Positions 18,074 to 27,019 of a stretch of DNA of 64,000 nt are shown one piece after another. Position 1 is the stretch's first letter. Each line of letters starts with the position of its first letter. The DNA is taken from NCBI GenBank assembly GCA_965223305.1, contig CBDCWT010000032.1, positions 54,245 to 118,244 of the forward strand, read 5' to 3'. Position numbers and translations under genes: made by a program. The notes under the pieces are model-generated. The model saw only the letters and a program-made list of their open reading frames with translations. It ran no database searches and was not told the origin of the DNA. The stretch comes from CBDCWT01 sp965223305. Lineage in GTDB: Bacteria > Planctomycetota > Planctomycetia > Pirellulales > Pirellulaceae.

Positions 18074-19324
18074 TTGGGAAAAACTCCCGATCGGTCTGAA
18101 CCTCGGTTCGAGGATCTCGACTTATCTAAGGCGATGCAAAAAGCGCTGGCCCGTGCCGGGTACGAGCGCCCGACGCCTGTTCAGGCCGGATTGATTCCGG
18201 TCGCACTGGAAGGAACTGACGCGATTGCTCAGGCCAGAACGGGAACTGGCAAGACGGCTTCTTTCGTGATCCCGATTCTGGAGCAGCTGGAGCCGAGCCA
18301 ACGAGCACGCGGGCCCCAGGCGCTGATCCTCGTGCCGACACGGGAACTCGCCGTTCAGGTACGGGACGAGGTCAGCAAGCTCGCGTACGGCCAACGAGTC
18401 AGCTGTGTTGCCACCTATGGTGGAAAGCCGATCCGAGGCCAGATTGAGAAACTAGGGCGGCATCCTCAGCTCGTAGTGGGAACTCCGGGCCGTGTGCTGG
18501 ACCACATCTCCCGTGGTACGTTGGCGCTGCGCGATCTCTGGTGCGTTGTTCTCGATGAAGCCGATCGCATGCTGGACATCGGTTTTCGGCCAGACATCGA
18601 GAAGATCCTGCGTCGCTGCCCGCGCGATCGGCAGTCACTCTTGCTCAGCGCAACCGTACCTCCTGCGATCGAGAGGTTGGCTCGGCGCTACATGTCGGAG
18701 CCTGTGATGCTCAACTTCTCGCCGAAAGAGCTGGCGGTTGAGACCATCGAGCAGTTCTATTTCACAGTTGACGGCGAGAGAAAGTTCGATCTGTTGATGG
18801 CGCTGGTGGAACGCGAGCAGCCACGGCAGGCGATCATCTTCTGCCGCACCAAACGAGGTGTCGATCGACTCGTTCGCAGAATGCGAAAGCGAATCCGTAG
18901 CGTCGACTGCATTCATGGTGACATGCCGCAGTCGGGACGAGACCGGGTGATGCGGCGTTTTCGCGAGAGCGAGTTACGATACCTGGTGGCCACGGATGTT
19001 GTCGGCCGCGGGATCGACGTGTCGGGGATTTCTCACATTATCAACTTTGATATGCCCCAGTTCTGCGATGACTACGTGCACCGTGTCGGACGAACAGGAC
19101 GGATGGGGCGTGAAGGGGTGGCTTATTCGTTCGTTACCCCCGAAGAAGGCCCTGAGTTGACGCGGATCGAACAGCGAATCAACACGCTGCTGCAGCGCGA
19201 CGAGATGCCTGGATTCGACGCGTCAGCGCCGGTGGCTCAAGACGAGCCTGCTGAAGCGCCGCCGGAAGCCCCAGCGGAGCTCTCCAAACGCCGTTCGCAG
19301 AAACGCTACCGGCGGGCGCTCTGA
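18074..19324 (+). CDS. DEAD-box ATP-dependent RNA helicase
   Basis: 416 residues with every core motif in order: Q motif (ERPTPVQ), motif I ARTGTGKT, Ia PTRELA, GG, Ib TPGR, II DEAD, III SAT, IV IIFCRTK, V ATDVVGRGID and VI HRVGRTGR. The tail is a Pro/Ala-rich linker ending in a basic patch (KRRSQKRYRRAL) that probably binds RNA. The core matches RhlE/CsdA-type helicases that remodel ribosomal precursors or structured mRNA, often under cold stress. The start is TTG at 18074; no better ATG precedes the Q motif, and no strong ribosome site is visible. Confidence 0.93.
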   Translation: MGKTPDRSEPRFEDLDLSKAMQKALARAGYERPTPVQAGLIPVALEGTDAIAQARTGTGKTASFVIPILEQLEPSQRARGPQALILVPTRELAVQVRDEVSKLAYGQRVSCVATYGGKPIRGQIEKLGRHPQLVVGTPGRVLDHISRGTLALRDLWCVVLDEADRMLDIGFRPDIEKILRRCPRDRQSLLLSATVPPAIERLARRYMSEPVMLNFSPKELAVETIEQFYFTVDGERKFDLLMALVEREQPRQAIIFCRTKRGVDRLVRRMRKRIRSVDCIHGDMPQSGRDRVMRRFRESELRYLVATDVVGRGIDVSGISHIINFDMPQFCDDYVHRVGRTGRMGREGVAYSFVTPEEGPELTRIEQRINTLLQRDEMPGFDASAPVAQDEPAEAPPEAPAELSKRRSQKRYRRAL

Positions 19325-19382
19325 ATCGTTCTGCGGTGTCGGATAGTAGTCGTAGTACACGCAGCCGGCCCTCAGAGACGCT

Positions 19383-19562
19383 TAACCCGAATTATTCATG
19401 AGCGATCTGCTGCGAGGTCGTAAGTCCATCCGTGGCTTCGTCATGCTTCACAATTCTCCCTCGACGTATTGCTTCAATACGCCTGCGGGAGAATTGCTCG
19501 CCTTCCTTGCCACGAACGTACTTACAACCTCTCGCGACGATCTTCATGAATAGTCCGGGCTA
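19383..19562. mobile_element. MITE-like 180-bp palindromic element, copy 3
   Basis: Same ends as the other copies, with TAG at its right tip serving as the stop codon of the solute-binding protein gene on the minus strand. A substitution here (GCGGGAGAATT) makes AATTCTCCC/GGGAGAATT a perfect stem. One end base differs (GAATAGTCC). Confidence 0.85.
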
Positions 19563-20567
19563 ATTCGCAAATGTCTCCCTGAGAAACCGCATTGCCGGTT
19601 CCCACTTTTCTGCTGCAGCTTGAAAGTCGACCTCCATCCAACTCACCGTTTGGTTGCTCAACACGCGTGAGGACGTCGTCACCCCTCGGTTCAGTGGGAA
19701 CTGGGCGCTCCGGCCCTGGGCCAATCTCGCTTCTGCATCACCTGATAGCAGGTGGTCCACGAATCGGCGCGCATGCTCTGGATGGGGACCTCCCTTCACG
19801 ATGCAGACCGTATTGGGAATGAACAAGGCTCCGAGTCCGCCGGCTTGCTGGTCTGGGAAGATGATTCGAACCGGGCGGCCCTGGTCCAACTCAATGATGG
19901 CGTCGTCTGTGTCGGTGATGCCAAAGGCGATCTCGCCCCGGCCGACGGCCACCGCGACCTGTTTGTTGCCAGACAGCACACGCGCGTTGGCGGCGACGTT
20001 CCGATAGTATTCTTGCCCGCGTTCATCGCCCCAAACCGAGAAGAGCACCGCTGCGTGAGTAGCCGTCGTACCGAAGAGGGGCTTTGCGATTCCAACTTTG
20101 CCCTGCCACGCCGAATCTGCCAGGTCGAGGATCGAGTCTGGCATCCGATCCGGTTCGACAAGGTCGGTGTTCACGATCAGCACGCGAGCTCGCGCAGCAA
20201 GTCCGTACCAGTATCCGTCGGAGGACCGATAGTTGGCTGGGATGTTCGCAGCCGCTGGCGATCGGTAGGCGTCGAGCTTGCCCTGCTTCTGTAATCGAAG
20301 TGTGTGCAAGATCTCGTTGTTCCAAAAGACATCACAAGTCGGTCGTTTCTCTTCCATGATGCGCGTCACGAGTCCTACGGTCTTGGTGGACTCGATGTCA
20401 AATCTAGCTCGTACGGTGATTCCAGTTTGCAGCTCGAAATCGTCGAGGATGGGTTCGGAGAACTCTCGATCCAAGGCGGAGAAGACTGCGACCGCAGTGG
20501 TGTTCGAACTGCAGCTAGCGACGGACACGAACAAACAGGCAGCGGTTAGGACAGTTCCTCTGAACAT
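19560..20567 (-). CDS. Iron(III)-type ABC transporter substrate-binding lipoprotein (orphan)
   Basis: 335 residues. The lipobox SVASC with Cys19 predicts a lipoprotein. The fold is an extracellular solute-binding protein of the FbpA/AfuA/FutA kind: VAVFSALDREFSEPILDDFELQTGITV, then CDVFWNNEI, YWYGLAARARVLIVNTD, and GEIAFGITDTDDA. Such proteins bind ferric iron or organophosphonate-like anions in the periplasm. No permease or ATPase gene is adjacent, so it must share a transporter or act as a sensor. The stop codon TAG comes from the tip of the palindromic element at 19383-19562, meaning the original C-terminus may have been changed slightly by the insertion. Confidence 0.85.
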   Translation of the reverse strand: MFRGTVLTAACLFVSVASCSSNTTAVAVFSALDREFSEPILDDFELQTGITVRARFDIESTKTVGLVTRIMEEKRPTCDVFWNNEILHTLRLQKQGKLDAYRSPAAANIPANYRSSDGYWYGLAARARVLIVNTDLVEPDRMPDSILDLADSAWQGKVGIAKPLFGTTATHAAVLFSVWGDERGQEYYRNVAANARVLSGNKQVAVAVGRGEIAFGITDTDDAIIELDQGRPVRIIFPDQQAGGLGALFIPNTVCIVKGGPHPEHARRFVDHLLSGDAEARLAQGRSAQFPLNRGVTTSSRVLSNQTVSWMEVDFQAAAEKWEPAMRFLRETFAN

Positions 20568-20727
20568 GCGTTTTTCTCGGCTGTGAGATGAGGCGCAGAC
20601 AATCGAGTGGCGGTCAGCTCGGTGTGAGCCCCAGCCAGTTCGAGGTAAGATGGATCAAGTGACTGTTCCGTTATTGTCGTCCGCGACGCTTCAATGGCAA
20701 GCTCGTCACGTGGGGAGGGTGGAAGCG

Positions 20728-22308
20728 ATGGCGAGGTGCCTCAATCTAACCGCGTTTGCTGCGTGTTACGTAGCGGTGTGGCTGGTTTCCGTGGGCTGTG
20801 ACTCCGGCGACGCGCGACCTGGACCCCAGCGACAGACGGCCGAGCGGACTGCGGTGGTTCAAGGTAACTCGCAGCAACCGAAACGCTTAACTTCTCCAGC
20901 TCCTGCGGCGGAGCCTGCTGCGCAGCGGTCGATTGCCACAAGGCCGGCGAAGAGCAAGACTATCAAGCCTACTGAGACGAGTGGGGATGTGGGGAAAACC
21001 CGGTCGCCCCGGGCAGCTCCGGAGCCGGCGGTAGGCGTCGCCGAGCCTGCAGAGGCGAGCCGTTCCGCTCGCCTACAAGCCGCTGGACTACGGCGGCTCG
21101 TCAGCAAGCATTTGACTTTGTACACCGACCTGCCGCGCCAGCCGGCTATCGACGAGTTAGGCGCGGTGTTCGACCTCGCCGTACCTCAATGGTGTAGTTT
21201 CTTCAGCGTCGACCCGGCGCGGGTCGACACCTGGCACATGACGGCGTACCTGATTGGCGACCGCCAGCTCTTTGCCCAGCTCGGTGTGCTCCACGACGGT
21301 TTGCCGCCCTTCCTTCACGGCTACCAGATGGGAGCTGAGATTTGGTGTTACGAACAACCCAGTGACTACTATCGCCGGCATCTGCTGCTCCACGAAGGGA
21401 CGCACGGATTCATGAATAACCTGATGGGCGGCGCGGGGCCCCCTTGGTATATGGAGGGAACCGCAGAATTGCTGGCAACACACCGCTGGGCCGACGGCCG
21501 CTTAACCTTGAAGGTCCTGCCGGCGGATCGTGGTGAGTCGTCTTATTGGGGTCGGATCAAGGCCATCAAGGATGAGCTTAAAGCGGATCGCGGCATGACA
21601 ATGCGAGAGATCATGCGGTATGACGAGCGAGCTCACCTGTCCGTGGAACCTTATGCCTGGTGTTGGGCGATTTCGACGTTTCTCGAGCAGCATCCGTTGA
21701 CGCAGACCGCTTTTGCGGATCTACGCCATCACACCCGCGAGCGCGGCTTCGCGTTCTCTCGACGCTTGGCAGCTCAGCTCGAAGACGATTGGTCGTTGTT
21801 GACGCATCAGTGGCAGATGTTTGTGCGGACTCTTGACTATGGATATGACGTCGAGCGCGAGTTATTCGGGCGAAGACCGGTCAAACCAGCAGGTTCGGAA
21901 ACCGAGCGCGTGGTGGTGGCCGTCGACCGTGGATGGCAATCGACCGGTCTGAAGCTCGTGGGTGGGACTGCCTACGAGATCAAGGCCGAGGGCCGTTACC
22001 GGATTGCCAACGATCCGAAGAGCTGGTGGTGCGAGCCGAACGGTGTCACGATCCGTTACCACCGAGGGCTTCCGCTGGGGATGCTGGTGGCCGCGGTCTT
22101 AGGTGAAGGACACGTGGCCGACGCGAATTCTCCGCTCTTGCACCCTCTTCCAATTGGGCTGGCACGGCGGATTACCGCCGAGCGAGATGGCACGCTCTAT
22201 CTGCGGATTAACGAGGCCCCCAACGAGCATCACGACAACGACGGCGAGGTCGACGTACGCGTTCGCCAGGTATCCGACTCGGTGGACTCCCCAATTGACG
22301 GATTCTGA
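20728..22308 (+). CDS. HEXXH metalloprotease-like lipoprotein with lectin-like C-terminal domain
   Basis: 526 residues from ATG 20728. A signal peptide ends in a lipobox (VSVGC, Cys24), followed by a Pro/Ala/Lys-rich linker to about 115. HEGTH at 222-226 is a HEXXH zinc site, and Glu243 in WYMEGTAELL sits where the third ligand of gluzincins is expected. A helical region follows to about 385. From GWQSTGLKLVGGTAYEIKAEG to the C-terminus is a beta-sandwich like the PA-IL (LecA) galactose-binding fold: DGTLYLRINEAP and HDNDGEVDV look like its calcium loop. It is probably a membrane-anchored periplasmic peptidase with a sugar-binding module; activity is inferred from motifs only. Confidence 0.72.
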   Translation: MARCLNLTAFAACYVAVWLVSVGCDSGDARPGPQRQTAERTAVVQGNSQQPKRLTSPAPAAEPAAQRSIATRPAKSKTIKPTETSGDVGKTRSPRAAPEPAVGVAEPAEASRSARLQAAGLRRLVSKHLTLYTDLPRQPAIDELGAVFDLAVPQWCSFFSVDPARVDTWHMTAYLIGDRQLFAQLGVLHDGLPPFLHGYQMGAEIWCYEQPSDYYRRHLLLHEGTHGFMNNLMGGAGPPWYMEGTAELLATHRWADGRLTLKVLPADRGESSYWGRIKAIKDELKADRGMTMREIMRYDERAHLSVEPYAWCWAISTFLEQHPLTQTAFADLRHHTRERGFAFSRRLAAQLEDDWSLLTHQWQMFVRTLDYGYDVERELFGRRPVKPAGSETERVVVAVDRGWQSTGLKLVGGTAYEIKAEGRYRIANDPKSWWCEPNGVTIRYHRGLPLGMLVAAVLGEGHVADANSPLLHPLPIGLARRITAERDGTLYLRINEAPNEHHDNDGEVDVRVRQVSDSVDSPIDGF

Positions 22309-22367
22309 ACAAGCCTGCAACAATGCAGCGCTGGGTGAGAAAGAACCACAAACGGCGAATCGATATC

Positions 22368-23621
22368 ATGAATATCCAGCAGCAGGATCCTGAGGTTTGG
22401 AAGGCGATTGAGGACGAGGTCCACCGCCAACGCGACGGCCTGGAGCTGATCGCCAGCGAAAACTACACTAGCGCGGCGGTCATGCAAGCCGCCGGCAGCG
22501 TGTTGACCAACAAGTACGCGGAGGGGTATCCGGGACGCCGCTACTACGGTGGGTGTGAGCATGTGGATGTCGTCGAACGGCTGGCGATCGATCGCGCCAA
22601 GCAACTGTTCGGTGCCGACCACGCGAACGTCCAGCCGCACTCGGGATCGCAAGCCAACTTTGCGGTCTACATTTCAGTGTTGGAACCGGGAGATACGGTA
22701 CTCGGTCTGGACCTTGCCCACGGCGGCCATCTGACGCATGGAATGCGGTTGAACATCTCCGGCCGGCTTTACAACTTCATCAACTACGGCGTGACCCGGG
22801 ATACCCATCGAATCGACTTCGACCAGGTCGCGCGACTTGCGGCGGAACACAAGCCGAAGTTGATTGTGGCCGGTGCCAGTGCTTACCCTCGCGAGGTGCC
22901 GCACGACCGGTTTGCTGAGATTGCTGAGTCGGTAGATGCGAAGTTGTTCGTCGACATGGCGCACTATGCTGGTCTGGTGGCTGCCGGTCTGCATCATAAT
23001 CCAGTTGACGTCTCCGACTTTGTCTCGACGACGACTCACAAGACATTGCGCGGACCTCGGGGCGGGTTGGTTCTTTGCAAGGCAGAGTACGCTAAGGAGC
23101 TCAATCGTTCAGTGTTTCCCGGTTCGCAAGGTGGCCCGCTGATGCACGTCGTCGCAGCAAAGGCAGTTTGCTTCCAGGAGGCGTTGCAACCCGACTTCTG
23201 CAAATATGGGGAGGCGATTATCGCCAATGCCAAAGTGTTGGCGGAGGAGCTTGCCCGCGGTGGGTTGCAGTTGGTCAGCGGTGGTACGGACAATCACCTA
23301 ATGCTGGTCGACGTGACCCCCCTTAAGATCGGCGGAAAGATCGCCGAAGAAACGCTGGACCGTTGCGGAATTGCTGTCAACAAGAACATGATCCCGTTCG
23401 ACGAGAGAAAGCCTGTCGATCCTTCTGGTATTCGCCTCGGAACCCCGGCACTGACGACCCGTGGCATGGGAGGAGACGAAATGCGGCAAATCGGCAGTTG
23501 GATGCTGACCGCGCTGTCGCATCCGAACGACGATCAGGAGTTGGACAGGATTCGCAACGAGGTATCGGACCTCTGCGGCCAGTTTCCGGTTCCCGCTGGC
23601 GAAGTAGCGACCACGATGTAG
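22368..23621 (+). CDS. glyA: Serine hydroxymethyltransferase
   Basis: 417 residues from ATG 22368 (MNIQQQDPEVWKAIEDEV). It has the full SHMT signature set: ELIASENYTS, KYAEGYPGRRYYGGCE, QPHSGSQANFAVY, DMAHYAGLVA and the PLP-lysine segment STTTHKTLRGPRGG. It interconverts serine and glycine with tetrahydrofolate in the cytoplasm, feeding one-carbon metabolism. An in-frame ATG at 22323 would add 15 basic residues and is unlikely. The neighbours, a metalloprotease-like lipoprotein upstream and a response receiver eight bases downstream, suggest co-transcription with the receiver rather than a metabolic operon. Confidence 0.97.
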   Translation: MNIQQQDPEVWKAIEDEVHRQRDGLELIASENYTSAAVMQAAGSVLTNKYAEGYPGRRYYGGCEHVDVVERLAIDRAKQLFGADHANVQPHSGSQANFAVYISVLEPGDTVLGLDLAHGGHLTHGMRLNISGRLYNFINYGVTRDTHRIDFDQVARLAAEHKPKLIVAGASAYPREVPHDRFAEIAESVDAKLFVDMAHYAGLVAAGLHHNPVDVSDFVSTTTHKTLRGPRGGLVLCKAEYAKELNRSVFPGSQGGPLMHVVAAKAVCFQEALQPDFCKYGEAIIANAKVLAEELARGGLQLVSGGTDNHLMLVDVTPLKIGGKIAEETLDRCGIAVNKNMIPFDERKPVDPSGIRLGTPALTTRGMGGDEMRQIGSWMLTALSHPNDDQELDRIRNEVSDLCGQFPVPAGEVATTM

Positions 23622-23628
23622 GCGAGCG

Positions 23629-24102
23629 ATGCCCCAGACGAACAAGATACTAGTCGCCGACGACAATCCTGCCAACTGCGAGCTCCTGGAGGCCTATTTG
23701 GCCGCAGTTGATTGCGACATCCAGATCGCGGTCGATGGCCAGGAGACGTTGGACAAGGTCGCATCATTCGCGCCGGATTTGATCTTGTTGGATGTGATGA
23801 TGCCGAAGCTGAGCGGCTTTGAGGTTTGCAAACAGGTGAAAGAGCGCGCGGACACCAAACACATCATGATTCTGATGGTAACGGCACTCAATGAACTAGG
23901 GGATATCGAGCGCGCGGTGGCTGCTGGAACGGACGACTTCTTGTCGAAACCGGTGAACAAGATCGAGCTGATCAAACGAGTCGAGAACATGCTCAGGATC
24001 AAGGACATCAGCGACGAGAACGAGCGGTTGCGAAGGTACATTCAGGAAATGGACGATCAGGAGCAGCAAGAGCCACCCGCTGCGCCGCGCTCTGACAGCT
24101 AA
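23629..24102 (+). CDS. Stand-alone response-regulator receiver protein
   Basis: 157 residues with one receiver domain and no output domain. Asp11/Asp12 form the acidic pocket, Asp55 (LILLDVMMPK) is the phosphorylation site, the Thr in MVTA and the Lys in LSKPV complete the active site. The C-terminal 30 residues (SDENERLRRYIQEMDDQEQQEPP) look like a short coiled coil and acidic tail. The sequence resembles DivK/PleD-type receivers. It starts eight bases after glyA and is convergent with the zinc-ribbon kinase gene, 10 bases apart. Its partner kinase is not in the window unless the Hanks kinase cross-talks with it. Confidence 0.9.
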   Translation: MPQTNKILVADDNPANCELLEAYLAAVDCDIQIAVDGQETLDKVASFAPDLILLDVMMPKLSGFEVCKQVKERADTKHIMILMVTALNELGDIERAVAAGTDDFLSKPVNKIELIKRVENMLRIKDISDENERLRRYIQEMDDQEQQEPPAAPRSDS

Positions 24103-24111
24103 GCGGAGTTG

Positions 24112-25593
24112 CTAAGAGTTGGGGATTCTCAAGACGCTGCCACAGGCGGTGCAGCGGACGTTCTTGCCAGCCAGCTCGGAATTCGCCAGAAACTGCTGTC
24201 CGCAATGGCACTGAACGGAGATTTGAGCCAACGGTCTTGGCACTTTGCCTGCCTTCGGCACGCCGATCGGTTGGCCGCAGGTAGTGCATTTGACGACCCG
24301 GCCTGCAAGTTCGGCGTTGGCCACGAAGCGTTGGCCGCACGAATCACAGGCGATCTCCAACTTGGGGGGTTGGCTGGACGAATCGCTGGGCATCGTGCTC
24401 AATTCACCACAGCGCGGGCACTTGACGGTCTTTCCAGCCAGTCGCCGTTTCGCAACCAGCCGCTGGCCGCACGGGCAAGTCACTTCGAGCGGTTGTGCTG
24501 CGTGCTGCAGCTCGTCCTCGGCTCGATCAGTGGGGGTGCCGCGCGATGCATCCGAGGCGGGCGGCTTCTTTGAGTCGGGTGATTTCAGGTAGTCCGCCAG
24601 GTCGCTCGCCAACGCCTTCATGGAGGGGAAGCGGTCCTCGACGCGCTTGGCCATCGCCCGTGTGCAGATGACCGCCAACCGCGGGCTGATGCTGCTCCGA
24701 CACTTGCGGGGGTCTTCCACGGGTTTCGTGACGATCTGCCCGATGATCGAAGCGATGGTCCCTTGAAACGGGAGCTCGCCGGTTAACAACTCGTAGAAGA
24801 TGACGCCCAGGCTATAGATGTCGCTCGCCGGTCCGATCTTATCGACGTGTCCTTCCACTTGCTCGGGAGACATGTAGGCAGGAGAGCCGATGATGGCACC
24901 TTCTGTCGTTAAGCGAGCGTCCTCCGCGTCGTCCACACTGCGCGCCAAGCCGAAATCCATGATGATCGGCTCGTTGCGATGGTCGATCATGACGTTGGCC
25001 GGTTTGACGTCACGGTGAATCAAGCCATGGATATGGGCCTCATTCAGCGCCAAAGCGACTTTTCGTATCACGACCGCGACGCTGCGGTCGCTTTGCGGTT
25101 TGTCGGAGTTGACGAACTCCGACAGCGGCTGGCCCTGGATGTACGCCATGGCGATGAAATGCGTACCCTCAATCTCACCGACGTCGTAGACAGGGCAGAT
25201 GTTGGGATGGCTCAGTGTCGCCGCAGCACGGGCTTCGCGCAGGAAGCGGGCTATGAACTTCGAGTCTTCGCTCGAGTTTACCTTCGGAATCTTGAGAGCA
25301 ACCTTGCGATGCAACTGGGTGTCGAGCGCCAAGTAGACAGCGCCCATCGCTCCCTCGCCCAAAATCCTGCGGATGCGATAGCGCCCAAACGCATCTCCCG
25401 GCATGCGTGTTCGGCGAGTCAGTTTCATCTTCACCGGATCGACGGCATCGAGCGTCGCCGTCTCGTCAACGCTGCGCGCCTCCGAGTCTCCCGCCGGACT
25501 GTCGGGCGGCGACGAGTCCACCGTCGGCGTCCCAGCGAAGTCCCGTTCGGGGCGCCGCTCGCGGCGCGAACCACCATCACTCATCCGACTCAC
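24112..25593 (-). CDS. Ser/Thr protein kinase with three C-terminal zinc ribbons
   Basis: 493 residues. A disordered Pro/Asp-rich N-terminus precedes a complete Hanks kinase domain at about 72-335: GEGAMG loop, Lys101, His-Arg-Asp at 193-195, DFG at 213-215 and the SPEQ/APE-like segment. After a linker come three tandem repeats of about 35-50 residues, each with two CxxC or CxC pairs: Cys373/375 with 392/395, Cys416/419 with 436/439, Cys462/464 with 481/484, around the shared phrase GQ(R/Q)..A...LAGK. They should bind zinc and may recognise proteins or nucleic acid. No transmembrane segment is evident, so this kinase is cytoplasmic, unlike most PASTA-type kinases. Confidence 0.9.
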   Translation of the reverse strand: MSRMSDGGSRRERRPERDFAGTPTVDSSPPDSPAGDSEARSVDETATLDAVDPVKMKLTRRTRMPGDAFGRYRIRRILGEGAMGAVYLALDTQLHRKVALKIPKVNSSEDSKFIARFLREARAAATLSHPNICPVYDVGEIEGTHFIAMAYIQGQPLSEFVNSDKPQSDRSVAVVIRKVALALNEAHIHGLIHRDVKPANVMIDHRNEPIIMDFGLARSVDDAEDARLTTEGAIIGSPAYMSPEQVEGHVDKIGPASDIYSLGVIFYELLTGELPFQGTIASIIGQIVTKPVEDPRKCRSSISPRLAVICTRAMAKRVEDRFPSMKALASDLADYLKSPDSKKPPASDASRGTPTDRAEDELQHAAQPLEVTCPCGQRLVAKRRLAGKTVKCPRCGELSTMPSDSSSQPPKLEIACDSCGQRFVANAELAGRVVKCTTCGQPIGVPKAGKVPRPLAQISVQCHCGQQFLANSELAGKNVRCTACGSVLRIPNS

Positions 25594-25802
25594 TGATGTC
25601 TTATCCGTTGTTAGAAACCCTCAGAAATTTCATCATACCGTCCAGCAACTCCGCGTGCAGTAGATTCGTCGCAGCAGCAGAATTCTTCGGCATACTTGAC
25701 GTGTTTGACCCAATCCGTAAACTTCATCCCCCTTTGCCGGTGGATGGTGAAGACCAAGGCCGATTGCAGTTCCGTGTCTGTAACCCTAATGGAGAAAACA
25801 GG

Positions 25803-26942
25803 ATGCAACGCCACGCCCGTTTCTCTACAGTTGCACGAGGGACGTTTGGTTGCAGCTTGATTTGGTTCGTCTGTTGGACCGGCGGGCAGCGCCTTGCCCC
25901 AGCTGCCGAGATCATAGAGACCGTCGCGGGAACTGGCCAGCCGGATAACAACGGCGATGCAGGTCAGGGGAGCCAAATTCATGTGGGTGATCCGTTCGGT
26001 GTCGAAATCGGACCGGATGGGGCACTCTACGTGACGGAAGTTCGCAACCATCGCGTCCGCCGTTTGGACTTGGAGACAGGGGAGATCGCTACCGTTGCTG
26101 GCTGTGGCAGGAAAGGCTATTTCGGGGACGGGGGACCTGCGACGAGCGCCGGGTTAAACGAACCATACGAAGTTCGCTTCGACAAACGCGGCAACATGTA
26201 CTTCGTCGAGATGCAAAACCACCTGATCAGAAAGGTCGACGTCAAGACCGGTATTATCTCGACCTTGGCGGGTACCGGCGAACCTGGCTACGCGGGCGAC
26301 GGCGGACCTGGTAGCCAGGCACAATTTAACCGGCCGCACAGTATCGCACTCGACAACGACGGTCATCTATTTGTAGCGGATATCGGCAACCATCGGATTC
26401 GCAAGGTCGATCTGCAAACCGGGATTGTTGACTCCGTGGCGGGTACCGGAGAGCGAACGCTGCCCTCAGATGGTGGACCAGCGACCGGCAACCCGGTGAT
26501 TGGACCGCGTGCGCTGGATATTGAGGGCCGTGTGATGTGGGTCGCGCTGCGGGAGGGCCACAGCGTCTGGACTTTGCATCTCGACGACCTTGTTTGGCGC
26601 CATTTGGCGGGTTCCGGTAAACGAGGGTTCAGCGGGGACGGGGGGCCGGCGAAAGATGCGACCTTCGACGGCCCGAAGGGGATCGCGGTTGGTCCACAGG
26701 GCCGTGTCTTCGTGGTCGATACGGAAAACCAGGTCGTTCGCCGAATCGACCCCCGCAGCGGTACGATCGAGACGATCGCAGGTGGCGGACCGCAAGCCAG
26801 AGGAGGGGGCGGCGATGGGGGACCCGCTACCCAGGCCGAACTCGATCGGCCGCACGGCGTGTGCGTCGCGGCCGACGGCGCGGTCTACATTGGCGACACG
26901 CTGAACCATCGTGTCCGTCGAGTCCGCAGCAGTCGCCCGTAG
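25803..26942 (+). CDS. Exported NHL-repeat beta-propeller protein
   Basis: 379 residues from ATG 25803, with a hydrophobic signal region (FGCSLIWFVCWTGGQRLAPAAE). It contains about six repeats built as P.GI/AVD..G.LYVAD..NHR(V/I)R(R/K)VD...G.I.TVAGTG..GY.GDGGPA..A.L..P, the NHL pattern with the extra GDGGPA insert common in bacterial SMP-30/NHL propellers. Such proteins usually bind ligands or partners rather than catalyse. A longer ORF from 25407 in the same frame overlaps the divergent kinase gene and lacks coding character, so the shorter start with its signal peptide is preferred. Confidence 0.85.
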   Translation: MQRHARFSTVARGTFGCSLIWFVCWTGGQRLAPAAEIIETVAGTGQPDNNGDAGQGSQIHVGDPFGVEIGPDGALYVTEVRNHRVRRLDLETGEIATVAGCGRKGYFGDGGPATSAGLNEPYEVRFDKRGNMYFVEMQNHLIRKVDVKTGIISTLAGTGEPGYAGDGGPGSQAQFNRPHSIALDNDGHLFVADIGNHRIRKVDLQTGIVDSVAGTGERTLPSDGGPATGNPVIGPRALDIEGRVMWVALREGHSVWTLHLDDLVWRHLAGSGKRGFSGDGGPAKDATFDGPKGIAVGPQGRVFVVDTENQVVRRIDPRSGTIETIAGGGPQARGGGGDGGPATQAELDRPHGVCVAADGAVYIGDTLNHRVRRVRSSRP

Positions 26943-26983
26943 TGCGCGAAACGACGTGCACCCTCGTTGCTTGTTGCCAGAGC

Positions 26984-27010
26984 GTAGCCGAACTCGCCAG
27001 AGTTTGGCGG
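26984..27010. repeat. Single arm of the GTAGCCGAACTCGCCAGAG hairpin family
   Basis: One arm only (GTAGCCGAACTCGCCAGAGT followed by TTGG), just before the tandem array. No facing inverted arm follows within 60 bases. Confidence 0.6.
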
Positions 27011-27019
27011 ACTGCAAGA

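Noticed and set aside
25407..25802. N-terminal extension of the NHL gene
   Set aside because: It overlaps the divergent kinase gene and lacks coding character; the signal peptide starts at 25803.
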